From CAYQVW01 sp964421245 (GTDB lineage Bacteria > Margulisbacteria > WOR-1 > XYC2-FULL-46-14), in assembly GCA_964421245.1 (NCBI GenBank), contig CAYQVW010000009.1:1-64000 (forward strand): a DNA stretch of 64,000 nt, written 5' to 3'. The position numbers and the translations under genes were made by a program. A model generated the notes under the pieces. The model worked only from the letters and a program-made list of their open reading frames with translations, was not told where the DNA came from and did no database searches. Below, in pieces: positions 41,843-51,188 of the stretch. Position 1 is the first letter of the stretch. Each line of letters begins with the position of its first letter.

Positions 41843-43492
41843 CTAAGTACGTTTAAACAATTTAGCTAAGTCTGCCTCGCTAAATTTTATAATTGTAGGT
41901 CTTCCATGTGGACAGGTCAAGGGATTTTCCGTCTTATATAAATCGCGTATCAATTGATTTATCTCGTCGGTAGACAATTTGTCCCCGGCCTTAATAGCCC
42001 CATGACAGGCCATAAGCTTTAAAACTTTTTCTCTGGATTTCTCCTTTCCCAGTTCTAAATCTTCCAAAAGAGCTCGGGCAGATCCTTTTCCAAGAAACGA
42101 CGGCACAGACCGCAAAAGAAAAGAATCTCTACCAAAAACCTCAAGATCAAAACCCAAACTCTTTATATATTCTAAATTTTCTTCCAATACCAAAGCCTCT
42201 GCATGATCAAACTCTAATGTTTCGGGCATTAGCAATGACTGTTTACTAATTGCTTCTAACTTATTACTTAACTGATCAAACAAGATCCTCTCATGCGCAG
42301 CGTGCTGATCAATTAAAACTAGTCCCTCACCGTCGGTTGCAACAATATAGGTGTTTTTAAATTGATAAATTGGAATATAGGGCTGTATTTCGGTTATCTC
42401 AATTTCAACTTCTGGTATAGTTCCAAGTTGTAGTTGTTCCATCTCCGGTTGCCAATTTTTTCTATCTTCAAAACGATCAAAAGATTCAACTCCTGATGCT
42501 TGTATAGTTAAACTAGAAAGAGCCTTTTTTGCAGCGGCTGCTACTGAATCTAATACCTCTCTGGTTTTTAGAAATTTCACTTCACGCTTAGTCGGATGGA
42601 CATTAACATCTACCTCATTTCCAGCCACATTAATAAAAAGAACTGCGATTGGATAACGACCCTGAGGAATTAGGGTCCGATAAGCTGATTCTAAGGCTGA
42701 GGAGACCAGGGCATTGCGAATATATCTTCCATTTACAAAAATAGATTCGTAATTCCTATCTACTCTAGATAGATTGGGTTTTGAAATATAACCATAAACT
42801 CTATCTCCGGGAACCTCGATTAATTCTTTGGCGATTTCCGATTTATAAATAGAAGAAATAGCATCAAGCAGATCACCATTTCCAGACGATGAATAAATTT
42901 GTTTTCCATCAGAAGTAAGTTTAACTTTTATCTTGGAATTTGAAAGAATCAACTTAGAGATTAGGGTCGAAATATGCCCCATTTCAACATAATTACTCTT
43001 TAAAAATTTCTTTCGAGCAGGAACGTTATAGAACAACTCTTTAACTGTTATCGAGGTGCCCTTGGGACCACCAACCTCTTCTTCTTTTTTTATCTTTCCA
43101 CCCTCTATCTGTATAGACATGCCATGGCATGTCTCTCCCCCTTCTTCTCTCGCCCCCGACTGGATCTCAACTTTTGCCACAGAACAGATCGATGGCAACG
43201 CTTCACCACGAAAACCGAGAGTACCGATATTAAAAAGGTCATCATAAGAAGAAATTTTAGAGGTAGAGTGGCGCTCGACAGACAATTTAAGTTCCTCTTT
43301 GCTCATCCCCACCCCATTGTCAGAAACACGAATCAGTCTCTTACCAGCATTCTGAATTTCAATTGTAATGTGAGTGGCCTTAGCATCAATTGCATTTTCA
43401 ACCAATTCTTTAACTACCGAGGCAGGGCGTTCAATTACCTCTCCAGCTGCAATCTTATTAATTAGATCCGAGGATAATACTTGAATTGGCAT
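41843..43492 (-). CDS. mutL: DNA mismatch repair protein MutL
   Basis: This 549-residue protein starts at MPIQVLSSDLINKIAAGEVI; an ATG 5 codons upstream lies on top of the -10 box and is rejected. The GHKL ATPase motifs are ENAIDA, RVSDNGVGM and TLGFRGEALPSI. The C-terminal dimerisation domain ends in CPHGRPT. A palindromic repeat is read in frame in the ATPase domain as ETCHGMSIQ. The endonuclease motif DQHAAHERILF is that of the non-E. coli type. TATAAT 6 nt before the ATG suggests a leaderless mRNA. Confidence 0.95.
   Translation of the reverse strand: MPIQVLSSDLINKIAAGEVIERPASVVKELVENAIDAKATHITIEIQNAGKRLIRVSDNGVGMSKEELKLSVERHSTSKISSYDDLFNIGTLGFRGEALPSICSVAKVEIQSGAREEGGETCHGMSIQIEGGKIKKEEEVGGPKGTSITVKELFYNVPARKKFLKSNYVEMGHISTLISKLILSNSKIKVKLTSDGKQIYSSSGNGDLLDAISSIYKSEIAKELIEVPGDRVYGYISKPNLSRVDRNYESIFVNGRYIRNALVSSALESAYRTLIPQGRYPIAVLFINVAGNEVDVNVHPTKREVKFLKTREVLDSVAAAAKKALSSLTIQASGVESFDRFEDRKNWQPEMEQLQLGTIPEVEIEITEIQPYIPIYQFKNTYIVATDGEGLVLIDQHAAHERILFDQLSNKLEAISKQSLLMPETLEFDHAEALVLEENLEYIKSLGFDLEVFGRDSFLLRSVPSFLGKGSARALLEDLELGKEKSREKVLKLMACHGAIKAGDKLSTDEINQLIRDLYKTENPLTCPHGRPTIIKFSEADLAKLFKRT
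43115..43134. repeat. Palindromic dispersed repeat in mutL
   Basis: AGACATGCCATGGCATGTCT is a perfect 20-bp palindrome. With its flanks it matches a mutated version of the 36-bp palindrome in lysA (54574-54609). Confidence 0.85.
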
Positions 43493-43507
43493 ACAAACAT
43501 TATACAT

Positions 43508-43535
43508 GAAATTTTTAGTACAATTTAACGATATA
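43508..43535 (+). promoter_or_regulatory. Sigma-28-type promoter, helical orphan 43541
   Basis: GAAATTTT (43508-43515), 13 nt, then CGATATA (43529-43535). The ATG follows 5 nt later, so the mRNA is leaderless. The -35 part overlaps the divergent mutL -10 region. Confidence 0.8.
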
Positions 43536-43540
43536 TCCCT

Positions 43541-45103
43541 ATGAAGACAGAATTAATAAAATCCGCTGCAATGCAGAGACAAAACGTGCCATTGGTACAC
43601 GCAGCAACTGGTAAAGCAATTACAGATATGAGTTGGACCCATCCAATCTGCTCCCCTCCAATTGACACTCAACCTCTTGGCTTTCACTCCTTGCTTCCTC
43701 TTATACAAAACTTAGTAACTGAAACAGCAGAGGCTGTTGGAAGTAATCCACAAGAGGTAGCAAAAAGAACAAGTCTTGGGCTAGAATTAGCATCAGAAAT
43801 GACTCAGAATCCCGAAGAAGAGACAGAACAAACAAGACAATTATTAAAAAAGGCTTATTATATTGGAGGGGTTTTAGAATCTCTAGACAAGCTAGATTCA
43901 ACATCGTTTACACAAGCAACTGAATCCCAATTAAGCAAAAAAATACTTATATATTTACTCCCCCAAATGACAGCAAGATTAACAGAATTATGTATATTAA
44001 GAAGATCGCACGCTAACCCAAATATTTCTCAAAAGCTTGATGCTTTTGTTGCCAAATTATTAGAACTAATCCAAGAAATTTATTGCAATGGAACAGCAAC
44101 AGAAAAAGAGGCAATTGCATACCAAGCAATTAGTATTTTAAAATCAGCAAACTGGGACAAGCAATACTTAACAGCTGAAATCGCAGTTAAAATTCTAACT
44201 AGAAAAACTGAATCAGCTCACATGCTAGCATCAGAACTTCAAAAACAATCTAGCACTGGTCAAATACTTCTTGCAACAATAAAAATGGGGAAATTGTTCA
44301 GAATCAGACAATTATTTATAGAAGTCACAAACTCTCTTTCAGAAAAAGACCTAATATCACTTACACATTGTCTTGGTCAATTCCCAAACGAAGGAACCAC
44401 ACAAACTGAATTCTTTGCAATAGAAACTGTACTAGCTAGATTAACTCAAATCAGTCTAGGAAAAACAAAAGAGGCGGCAAAGGCTAGAAAAATTGTAGAT
44501 GCACATACTCACGTTGAATCAGTCTCTAACCAACCCATCAATTGGAGTCAGGTCAATTTAGCAACTGCCTTAAGGCTTGTTCCAATAGTAGAAAAAGCAA
44601 GAAAAGGAAAACACCTGCAAGCACACAAAGAACTAAGGCGCCTAACCTATTTGGCCTTAAAATGTGGCATTTCTTTATCTAAGTCTCCTCTCCATCTAAT
44701 TTTAGAATATGAAAAAAAGAAAAAATATCCTCCCCTATATGATGGACTTAAAAGAAGACTCCACGCCCCCCTTGGTGACTCCCAAATAGCTTACGCCTTA
44801 AGTGCTATCCCAACTAGCAAACATAGACCCTATCTACAAACAATTAAAAACATAACCGACAATCAAACTGCAATGAAAATAAGGATTAGAAACATGTTGC
44901 TTTATGGAAAACACACAGAACTTTTAGGCTTAAATATCGCCTTAAGGATTGTCATAAGCTATGGGGGGAACACCGAAGCAGCTCTATCACTATTAAAAGA
45001 TATTGCTACAGGAAGAGAATTGCTCGGCGCGAACGAATACACAATGCTAACTGTCTTTCAAAGAAAAGAGACTTGGTTAATAAGTGAGTTAGAAAGAATG
45101 TAG
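43541..45103 (+). CDS. All-helical orphan protein of the sigma-28 set
   Basis: This 520-residue protein is predicted almost wholly alpha-helical with repeated amphipathic helices, possibly a solenoid. No catalytic motif, signal peptide or membrane segment is seen. It is not recognised. It starts 5 nt after a sigma-28-type -10 box and ends in a 15-bp overlap with the convergent thiE gene. Being on the plus strand between minus-strand mutL and thiE, it looks inserted into a housekeeping region. Confidence 0.6.
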   Translation: MKTELIKSAAMQRQNVPLVHAATGKAITDMSWTHPICSPPIDTQPLGFHSLLPLIQNLVTETAEAVGSNPQEVAKRTSLGLELASEMTQNPEEETEQTRQLLKKAYYIGGVLESLDKLDSTSFTQATESQLSKKILIYLLPQMTARLTELCILRRSHANPNISQKLDAFVAKLLELIQEIYCNGTATEKEAIAYQAISILKSANWDKQYLTAEIAVKILTRKTESAHMLASELQKQSSTGQILLATIKMGKLFRIRQLFIEVTNSLSEKDLISLTHCLGQFPNEGTTQTEFFAIETVLARLTQISLGKTKEAAKARKIVDAHTHVESVSNQPINWSQVNLATALRLVPIVEKARKGKHLQAHKELRRLTYLALKCGISLSKSPLHLILEYEKKKKYPPLYDGLKRRLHAPLGDSQIAYALSAIPTSKHRPYLQTIKNITDNQTAMKIRIRNMLLYGKHTELLGLNIALRIVISYGGNTEAALSLLKDIATGRELLGANEYTMLTVFQRKETWLISELERM

Positions 45104-46102
45104 TCTTTCTTTCAGCCTTTTCACAGAATTTTTAATACTCTTCGAATTAACAACCACCCTAATCACCGCCACCCTATCTACTCCAACATCTTTTATCTTT
45201 TGAATATTATTTAAGTTAATCCCCCCAATCGCAACAATTGGAACCATCATTCTTCTCCTTATCCTTGCTAGCTCCCCAACCCCTATACCCTTTTTACCTG
45301 GCTTACTCTCCGTCTCAAATATATTCCCAACCGCAATATAATCTACCCCATCCCTTTGGGCTTTCAATGCTTCGGCTAAATTATGGGTAGATACTCCGAT
45401 TAACTTATCGGGACCTAAAATCTTTCTAGCCTTCTTTGGATTTCCATCTTTTTGACCAAGATGAACCCCATCAGCATCCACCTTTTTAGCCACATCAACC
45501 TTATCATTAACTATAAAAGCAACTCCAGCCTTCTTAGTGATTTTTCTTATTTTTTGAGCAAGTTTCAAATACTTTTTCTTTGAAGCAAATTTATCTCTTA
45601 GCTGAACTATTTTAATTCCACCAGCAATTGCTTCTTTAACCACTTTAATATGATCTCTCATAGGATCAGTTACTAAGTAAAGATTAAAATCGAGTTTTTC
45701 ATTTTTTAATAAAACAGGGTCTAGTTCTGACTCCAGATCATATGACCTAAAACGCAGTTCTTTAAACTTTCGACCAAGTTGAGGATTTATTAATTTCGAA
45801 AACTCCTCAAGACAACGCAAACCCTCTTCTACTCGCTTAATATTAGATTTAAAAATAGAATAAATAGAGCTTCTTTTTGACTCCCCTTTTGGATAAGTTT
45901 TCCTACCAACGTCCCTTTTTGAGTCCCTCATCTTAGAAGCCCTCAATTTGATTGTGAAACTTTTCACAATCTGCCGCATCTTTTTTATTCTGAGTGAAGC
46001 CTTTTTATCATTTAAGATAAAACGACTAATTTCTTCAACAACGCGTAAACCTTCCATTGTTCTATTGGTGTTTACATCAATTATTCTTAATACTTTATCC
46101 AT
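45089..46102 (-). CDS. thiE: Thiamine-phosphate synthase with N-terminal ThiD2 domain
   Basis: This 337-residue protein starts at MDKVLRIIDVNTNRTMEGLRVVEEISRF, a ThiD2-type domain (about 1-130). ThiE follows (NLYLVTDP, KIVQLRDK, FIVNDKVDVA, GVHLGQKDG, YIAVGNIFETESK, PIVAIGGI). ThiE joins HMP-PP and thiazole phosphate to give thiamine phosphate. The ATG at 46102 overlaps the M23 peptidase stop (TGATG), which decides it over an ATG 7 codons upstream. Confidence 0.92.
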   Translation of the reverse strand: MDKVLRIIDVNTNRTMEGLRVVEEISRFILNDKKASLRIKKMRQIVKSFTIKLRASKMRDSKRDVGRKTYPKGESKRSSIYSIFKSNIKRVEEGLRCLEEFSKLINPQLGRKFKELRFRSYDLESELDPVLLKNEKLDFNLYLVTDPMRDHIKVVKEAIAGGIKIVQLRDKFASKKKYLKLAQKIRKITKKAGVAFIVNDKVDVAKKVDADGVHLGQKDGNPKKARKILGPDKLIGVSTHNLAEALKAQRDGVDYIAVGNIFETESKPGKKGIGVGELARIRRRMMVPIVAIGGINLNNIQKIKDVGVDRVAVIRVVVNSKSIKNSVKRLKERLHSF

Positions 46103-46932
46103 CACATAACCTTTTTTGTCCATTGAAGTGGATTAACCCTTACATTATTTACCGAAAGCCCCCAATGCAGATGGGGTCCTGATGAAATACCAGAATTACC
46201 AGTTTTGGCAATATACTCACCTTTTGGAACTACGTATCCAACCGGAACTAAAAATTCCGAAAGATGAAAATAGAGCGAATGTACCCCTTGCCCATGATCA
46301 ATAATAATCGTTCCGCCAAAAGCCTTCAGCCTTTTAGCAAAAACCAATACCCCACGATTAACTGCCTTTACCTTTGTCCCAATTGCTGCCCTAAAATCAA
46401 CCCCCCGATGACACCCACGTCTTTTTTTATTAATGTATTCACGCCTGCCAAACCCCATGGTAATAATTCCAGGAACTGGCTTAATGAATCTTCGCTCCCA
46501 CGACTGCTCTGGCCTTTTCACTATTAAATACTTCTCAATCTCAGCCCATTCATCCGCAATGGTGCTACCAGTCAATAATTTTTTCTTGCTCGGTTTTAGT
46601 GTAAAATAGACTGTTGGAAATTTCTTAGAAACCAGCTTTATTTCTTTGTTAAAGGTTTCTATCTTTCCATCCTTCTTCTCTACTTTTATCTTAAGCGGAT
46701 ACCTTCCTGCTCTTCTCTCTGGCATACTCGGGAAAAGACCACGCCATTTTTGTCCGGTTCTAAAAAAGATGACCTTTCTGTTTAAAAAAGTGGCTGAGAT
46801 ACTTTTTATTTCTGGATTGTCTTTGATAATTACTTTAAAAACATCACCAGGATATGAACGGTCTATTGAAGCCGAAAAAGCTATGGCTGTAAAAACAATT
46901 AGAAAAAGGCTACTTAACGCAATTCTTTTCAT
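46102..46932 (-). CDS. Secreted M23/LytM-family peptidase
   Basis: This 276-residue protein has a signal peptide (cleavage near AFSA), then an Ig-like N-terminal domain. The LytM domain has HRGVDFRAAIGTKVKAVNRG and GPHLHWGLSVNN, including the zinc-binding His/Asp of HxGxD and the HLH motif. It probably cuts peptidoglycan cross-links or regulates amidases. It sits between panD and thiE in the housekeeping run. Confidence 0.9.
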   Translation of the reverse strand: MKRIALSSLFLIVFTAIAFSASIDRSYPGDVFKVIIKDNPEIKSISATFLNRKVIFFRTGQKWRGLFPSMPERRAGRYPLKIKVEKKDGKIETFNKEIKLVSKKFPTVYFTLKPSKKKLLTGSTIADEWAEIEKYLIVKRPEQSWERRFIKPVPGIITMGFGRREYINKKRRGCHRGVDFRAAIGTKVKAVNRGVLVFAKRLKAFGGTIIIDHGQGVHSLYFHLSEFLVPVGYVVPKGEYIAKTGNSGISSGPHLHWGLSVNNVRVNPLQWTKKVM

Positions 46933-47251
46933 CAGTAAATACTATTTGTGGCTTAAAAGATTGGGCCTCTTTTGGCGTCATTTGAGCATAGGTTAAAATA
47001 ATAACACGATTTCCGATTTCGCCAAGCTTTGCTGCCGGACCACGCAACCCAATCTCCCCTTCTTTTCCCTCAATAACATATGTCTCAAAACGATTGCCGT
47101 TTTCAAAATTAAGCACCTGGACCTTTTCATAAACCAAAATACCTGAAGCCTTTAGTAACTTTGGACAGATGGCAATACTGCCAATATACTCGTATTCTGT
47201 TGAGGTAATATAAGCCATATGGATTTTTGACTTCAATAAAGTGAGTAGCAT
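46910..47251 (-). CDS. panD: Aspartate 1-decarboxylase precursor
   Basis: This 113-residue pyruvoyl enzyme precursor has LLKSKIHMAYIT, YEYIGSIAIC with the Gly-Ser self-processing site, ENGNRFETYVIEG and GPAAKLGEIGNRVIILTYAQ. It makes beta-alanine for pantothenate; panB is encoded 5.5 kb upstream in the same run. Confidence 0.95.
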   Translation of the reverse strand: MLLTLLKSKIHMAYITSTEYEYIGSIAICPKLLKASGILVYEKVQVLNFENGNRFETYVIEGKEGEIGLRGPAAKLGEIGNRVIILTYAQMTPKEAQSFKPQIVFTDEKNCVK

Positions 47252-47270
47252 ATTATTAATTATAACACGA

Positions 47271-48407
47271 TCAGAGGAGCTCGGTTTGCGGATTCATCTT
47301 TGTTCCGGGCGGAACAGAGACAGATGCCCCAATATGACAACGATTCGCTACTACAGAAGAAGAGACAGTTGCCCCTTTTCCAAGATAACACCAAGAACCG
47401 ACGATACTCTTTTTAATCTCTACTTCCGATAAAATGATAGAATCAGACCAAATTACGCTCTTTTCTATTTTTGAGTTTTTAGAAATAACAGTTCTATCCC
47501 CAACAACTACATTTTTAAGACGTACCCCATCCTCAACAACACATCTGTCACCTAAGATCACCGAACCATCAAAATGAGCCGTCTTTGCAACTTTTGTATT
47601 CTTCCCACACCAAATATTTTTTGATATCTTTTTCCCCGGAATACCAACTCTAACTCTGCCATGCATAAGATCCATATTTGCCTTAATATACGCATCAAGT
47701 GTCCCAACATCAGACCAGAAATCAATCATCTTATATCCAAACAACCCTTTTTTCTTTTCTATTAACATTGGAAAGAGCTGTTTGCCAAAATCATAAAACT
47801 CGCCCTCTGGGATCATATCTAGTACTTCTGGCTCAAAAACATATATGCCTGCGTTGACAAGATTACTTAAGGCTTCTTCTTGCTTTGGTTTTTCTTGAAA
47901 GGCCTTAACACTATGATCATCATTTAATACAACTACTCCAAATTGTGTAACCTCTTCTACTGGAGCCAAAGCAATAGTAGCTATTGCCCCCTTTGATTTA
48001 TGATAATCAACCATTTTGCGAAGATTAATATCGGTCAAGGCATCAGAAGACATGACTACAAAAGTATTATCAATATTTAAAATCTCTCTTCCCATACGTC
48101 TTACCCCACCAGCAGTCCCCATTAGATTTTCTTCATATGAATAGGATAGGGAAATTCCTAATTCTTCACCATCAAAGAAATAGTTCTCAATCTGCTCTGG
48201 ATGATAATGTATGTTACAAACGACCTCTTTGATATTATGTTTCCTAATTAATTCCAAATTATGTTGCATGCAAGGCTTGTTAGCAATCGGCATCATCGGC
48301 TTTGGGACCGCCATTGTTAGGGGTTCGAGGCGGGTACCATAACCAGCTGCCATAACCATGGCACGTATAATATTGGATCGGGACTTTTTCTTCTTTTTAA
48401 AGATCAT
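47271..48407 (-). CDS. NDP-sugar synthase (sugar-1-phosphate nucleotidyltransferase)
   Basis: This 378-residue protein has the nucleotidyltransferase signature AMVMAAGYGTRLEPLTMAVPKPM and FVVMSSDALTDINL. FQEKPKQEE and FWSDVGTLDAY follow. A left-handed beta-helix of hexapeptide repeats fills residues about 260-378. The substrate is probably glucose- or mannose-1-phosphate. Its ATG overlaps the rpiB stop. Confidence 0.9.
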   Translation of the reverse strand: MIFKKKKKSRSNIIRAMVMAAGYGTRLEPLTMAVPKPMMPIANKPCMQHNLELIRKHNIKEVVCNIHYHPEQIENYFFDGEELGISLSYSYEENLMGTAGGVRRMGREILNIDNTFVVMSSDALTDINLRKMVDYHKSKGAIATIALAPVEEVTQFGVVVLNDDHSVKAFQEKPKQEEALSNLVNAGIYVFEPEVLDMIPEGEFYDFGKQLFPMLIEKKKGLFGYKMIDFWSDVGTLDAYIKANMDLMHGRVRVGIPGKKISKNIWCGKNTKVAKTAHFDGSVILGDRCVVEDGVRLKNVVVGDRTVISKNSKIEKSVIWSDSIILSEVEIKKSIVGSWCYLGKGATVSSSVVANRCHIGASVSVPPGTKMNPQTELL

Positions 48408-48835
48408 TCCTCAATTTTCCTGATGCGACGAGCATGCCGCTCTATTCCAGAAAATTCTGTATTAAGCCACACAGTGATGATTTCATGCGCTTTTTTAGGA
48501 TCAAGTTTGCCACCGGCCAAAGTTAAAACATTGACGTTACCATGCTCCCTACTCTGCTTTGCAGTATAGACATCGTAACCTAGTGCAGCACGAACGCCCT
48601 TTACTTTATTGGCAACAATAGTTACTCCAACTCCAGAGCCACAGAGCAATATTCCTCGATCAGCCTCTCCCTTGGCTACTGCCTCAGCCGCTGGACGGGC
48701 ATAATCTGGATAATCAACTGATTCCTTTGAATGAGTTCCAAAATCGGATACCTCATATCCTTTATCTTTAAGAAATTTTTTAATCTCCTCTTTCATAGGA
48801 AATCCGGCATGATCTGATGCTAAAGCTATTTTCAT
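48404..48835 (-). CDS. rpiB: Ribose-5-phosphate isomerase B
   Basis: This 143-residue protein has ALASDHAGFPMKEEI, DYPDYARPAAEAV and GILLCGSGVGVTIVANKVKGVRAAL (catalytic Cys in LCGSG), then EHGNVNVLTLAGG. It interconverts ribose and ribulose 5-phosphate. It overlaps pdxJ and the NDP-sugar gene by 4 bp each. Confidence 0.96.
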   Translation of the reverse strand: MKIALASDHAGFPMKEEIKKFLKDKGYEVSDFGTHSKESVDYPDYARPAAEAVAKGEADRGILLCGSGVGVTIVANKVKGVRAALGYDVYTAKQSREHGNVNVLTLAGGKLDPKKAHEIITVWLNTEFSGIERHARRIRKIEE

Positions 48836-49542
48836 AATAAATCTCTCATCTCCTTTACCGCTTGCCGCATTCCAACAAATACAGCACGGGCAATAACACT
48901 AAATCCAATATTTAATTCTTCGATTCCTGGAATTTTTATTATCGGTCCAACGTTTTCATAATCTATACCATGTCCGGCATTGATCCGCAAGCCAATTAGA
49001 CGAGCTTTTTGAACAGCGGTCCCTATTTTTCTAATTTCTAGTTCCTGTTTTCTATTTCCAAAACAATTTGCATAAGCTCCAGTATGAATTTCGATAAAAC
49101 GGGCACCAAGAACAGCCGCCTCTTCTACCTGCTCTAAATCTGGATCAATAAACAAGCTCACATCAATTCCTTTGTCTTGTAATCTATCAATAATCTTCTT
49201 GACCCTTGACCTTTGACCCTTGACCCTTAAATCCAATCCACCTTCAGTTGTAACTTCCTGTCTCTTCTCAGGAACAAGTGTTACCATCTCAGGTTTGATT
49301 TTTAACGCAATCTTTAACATCTCATCAGTTGCAGCCATTTCTAGATCAAGACGAGTATTAAGTTCTCGAAGTCTTTTTACGTCTTTATCGTTAATATGTC
49401 GACGATCTTCACGCAAGTGACAAACTATTCCATCAGCCCCTCCAGCAATACATTCTTTAGCTGCGAGAATTGGATCTGGAAAGGCTTCAAGCCTTGCCTG
49501 GCGAAGAGTTGCTATATGGTCAACATTTATTCCTAATCTCAT
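48832..49542 (-). CDS. pdxJ: Pyridoxine 5'-phosphate synthase
   Basis: This 236-residue TIM barrel has LGINVDHIATLRQARL, CHLREDRRHINDKDV, MVTLVPEKRQEVTTEGGLD and FIEIHTGAYAN. GHGIDYENV and ELNIGFSVIARAVFVGM are also present. It makes PNP from deoxyxylulose phosphate and aminoacetone phosphate. Two 28-bp repeats are translated in frame: RVKGQRSRVK after EGGLDL, and NRKQELEIRK in a helix after NCFG. Confidence 0.96.
   Translation of the reverse strand: MRLGINVDHIATLRQARLEAFPDPILAAKECIAGGADGIVCHLREDRRHINDKDVKRLRELNTRLDLEMAATDEMLKIALKIKPEMVTLVPEKRQEVTTEGGLDLRVKGQRSRVKKIIDRLQDKGIDVSLFIDPDLEQVEEAAVLGARFIEIHTGAYANCFGNRKQELEIRKIGTAVQKARLIGLRINAGHGIDYENVGPIIKIPGIEELNIGFSVIARAVFVGMRQAVKEMRDLL
49029..49056. 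repeat. 28-bp tetra-heptamer element in pdxJ (A-rich family)
   Basis: Units on the plus strand are TTCTAAT, TTCTAGT, TCCTGTT and TTCTATT, in frame. Confidence 0.65.
49199..49226. repeat. 28-bp tetra-heptamer element in pdxJ (GGGTCAA family)
   Basis: Units on the plus strand are TTGACCC, TTGACCT, TTGACCC and TTGACCC, in frame. Confidence 0.9.
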
Positions 49543-49548
49543 ACTTAT

Positions 49549-50025
49549 TTAAACCTTTTTATGGACTAAACAAACAGCCTGTGCGGAGATTCCCTGACCT
49601 TTTCCGGTAAAACCTAAACCTTCCTCAGTTTTGGCTTTTACATTTATCTGATCCGCTGAAATATTTAAGGCCTTGGCAATATTTTGTACCATCTGCGCAA
49701 TAAAGGGAGCAAGCTTCGGAGCCTGACAGACAATGGTTGCATCAATATTGTTGATAGAATATTTTTTTTCTTCTACTAAAAGCTGGACCCTCTCAAGAAG
49801 AAATATGCTTGAAACATCTTTATATTGCGGATCGGTATCTGGAAAGTGATCCCCAATACTCCCCTCCCCCAATGCACCAATTATTGCATCAATTACTGCA
49901 TGAATTAAGACATCTGCATCAGAATGACCAAGTAATCCTTTTGGAAATGGGATTTCAACCCCACCCAAAATCAATTTGCGCTCTTTTATCAACTTATGAA
50001 CATCATATCCAATTCCTACTCGCAT
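49549..50025 (-). CDS. ispF: 2-C-methyl-D-erythritol 2,4-cyclodiphosphate synthase
   Basis: This 158-residue protein has RVGIGYDVHKL, GLLGHSDADVLIHAVIDAI (metal-binding DVH and H), GDHFPDTDPQYK and the conserved TEEGLGFTGKGQGI. It is a step of the MEP isoprenoid pathway, with ispH in the same run. It overlaps tyrS by 10 bp. Confidence 0.97.
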   Translation of the reverse strand: MRVGIGYDVHKLIKERKLILGGVEIPFPKGLLGHSDADVLIHAVIDAIIGALGEGSIGDHFPDTDPQYKDVSSIFLLERVQLLVEEKKYSINNIDATIVCQAPKLAPFIAQMVQNIAKALNISADQINVKAKTEEGLGFTGKGQGISAQAVCLVHKKV

Positions 50026-51188
50026 ACTACCCTCACAAATTTTCTTTTTCCAACGTTAATAAGTGCCTCAGGAGCTAATTCAATAATCTCTTTATCATAG
50101 CCAATCTTATTGTCATTAATCCGGACTCCGCCCTGAGCAATTAAACGCCGAGCCTCCCCTTTTGAAGATGCCATTTCGGCAACAACCAAAAGATCAACAA
50201 TTCCCATCTTTTTGTCTTTCACCTTAATTGTTGGAATATCTTGAGGCAATTTCTTCTCTTTAAAGACCGCTTCGAACTCACGCTCTGCTTCCATTGCCTT
50301 TTTCTCATTGTAAAACCGAGCAACCAACGTTTTTGCCAGAATTTTCTTAGCATCTTTTGGATGCATCTTCTTAACTTCCTCAACTGCCATATCGGTTAAA
50401 AGATGAATATAGCGCATCATTAAACGATCCGAAATTGACATGGTCTTTCCAAAAATCTCAGAAGGAGGATCGGTAACTCCAATATAATTATTTAGAGACT
50501 TGCTCATCTTTTGTGCACCATCTGTCCCTTCTAAGATTGGCATAGTTAAAATAACCTGTGGCTCTTGTCTAAATTCTCGCTGTAATTCTCTACCGACTAA
50601 AAGATTGAATTTCTGGTCGGTTCCTCCAACCTCAATATCGGCTTTTAGATGAACAGAATCATATCCCTGAATTAATGGATAAAGAAATTCATGCAGGGAT
50701 ATTGGCCTCTCCTTTTCATAGCGATTCATAAAATCATCTCGCTCAAGCATACGAGCAACGGTGTATTTTCCAGCAAGATTAATAACATCTTTTAATTTTA
50801 GGTTAGAAAGCCAGCAACTGTTATAAACAACCTCGGTTTTTTTAGGATCCAATATCTTAAAAATCTGTTTTTGATAGGTTTTGGCATTTTCTTTCACCTC
50901 AACTGGTGTTAAGACCGGTCTGGTTTCTGATTTGCCAGTCGGATCCCCAATCATCGCAGTAAAATCTCCAACCAAGAAGATAATCTGATGACCAAGATCT
51001 TGAAATTGTTTTAACTTCTGCAGAATAACCGTATGTCCAATATGAATATCTGGGGCCGATGGATCAGCCCCCCATTTTATTCTAAGTGGCTTGTTCTGTT
51101 TTAATTTACAGATAAGCTCTTCTTCTGGAATTAATTCAACTGCTCCTTCCTTTATAATGCGCAAATGCCTCTCTACATCTATTTGCAT
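50016..51188 (-). CDS. tyrS: Tyrosyl-tRNA synthetase
   Basis: This 390-residue class I synthetase has HIGHTVILQKLKQFQDLGH (HIGH motif), LVGDFTAMIGDPTGKS and QGYDSVHLKADIEVGGTDQKFN. The KMSKS motif is intact, and a C-terminal S4 RNA-binding domain ends RLIAQGGVRIND. It overlaps aroB by 10 bp. Confidence 0.96.
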   Translation of the reverse strand: MQIDVERHLRIIKEGAVELIPEEELICKLKQNKPLRIKWGADPSAPDIHIGHTVILQKLKQFQDLGHQIIFLVGDFTAMIGDPTGKSETRPVLTPVEVKENAKTYQKQIFKILDPKKTEVVYNSCWLSNLKLKDVINLAGKYTVARMLERDDFMNRYEKERPISLHEFLYPLIQGYDSVHLKADIEVGGTDQKFNLLVGRELQREFRQEPQVILTMPILEGTDGAQKMSKSLNNYIGVTDPPSEIFGKTMSISDRLMMRYIHLLTDMAVEEVKKMHPKDAKKILAKTLVARFYNEKKAMEAEREFEAVFKEKKLPQDIPTIKVKDKKMGIVDLLVVAEMASSKGEARRLIAQGGVRINDNKIGYDKEIIELAPEALINVGKRKFVRVVCE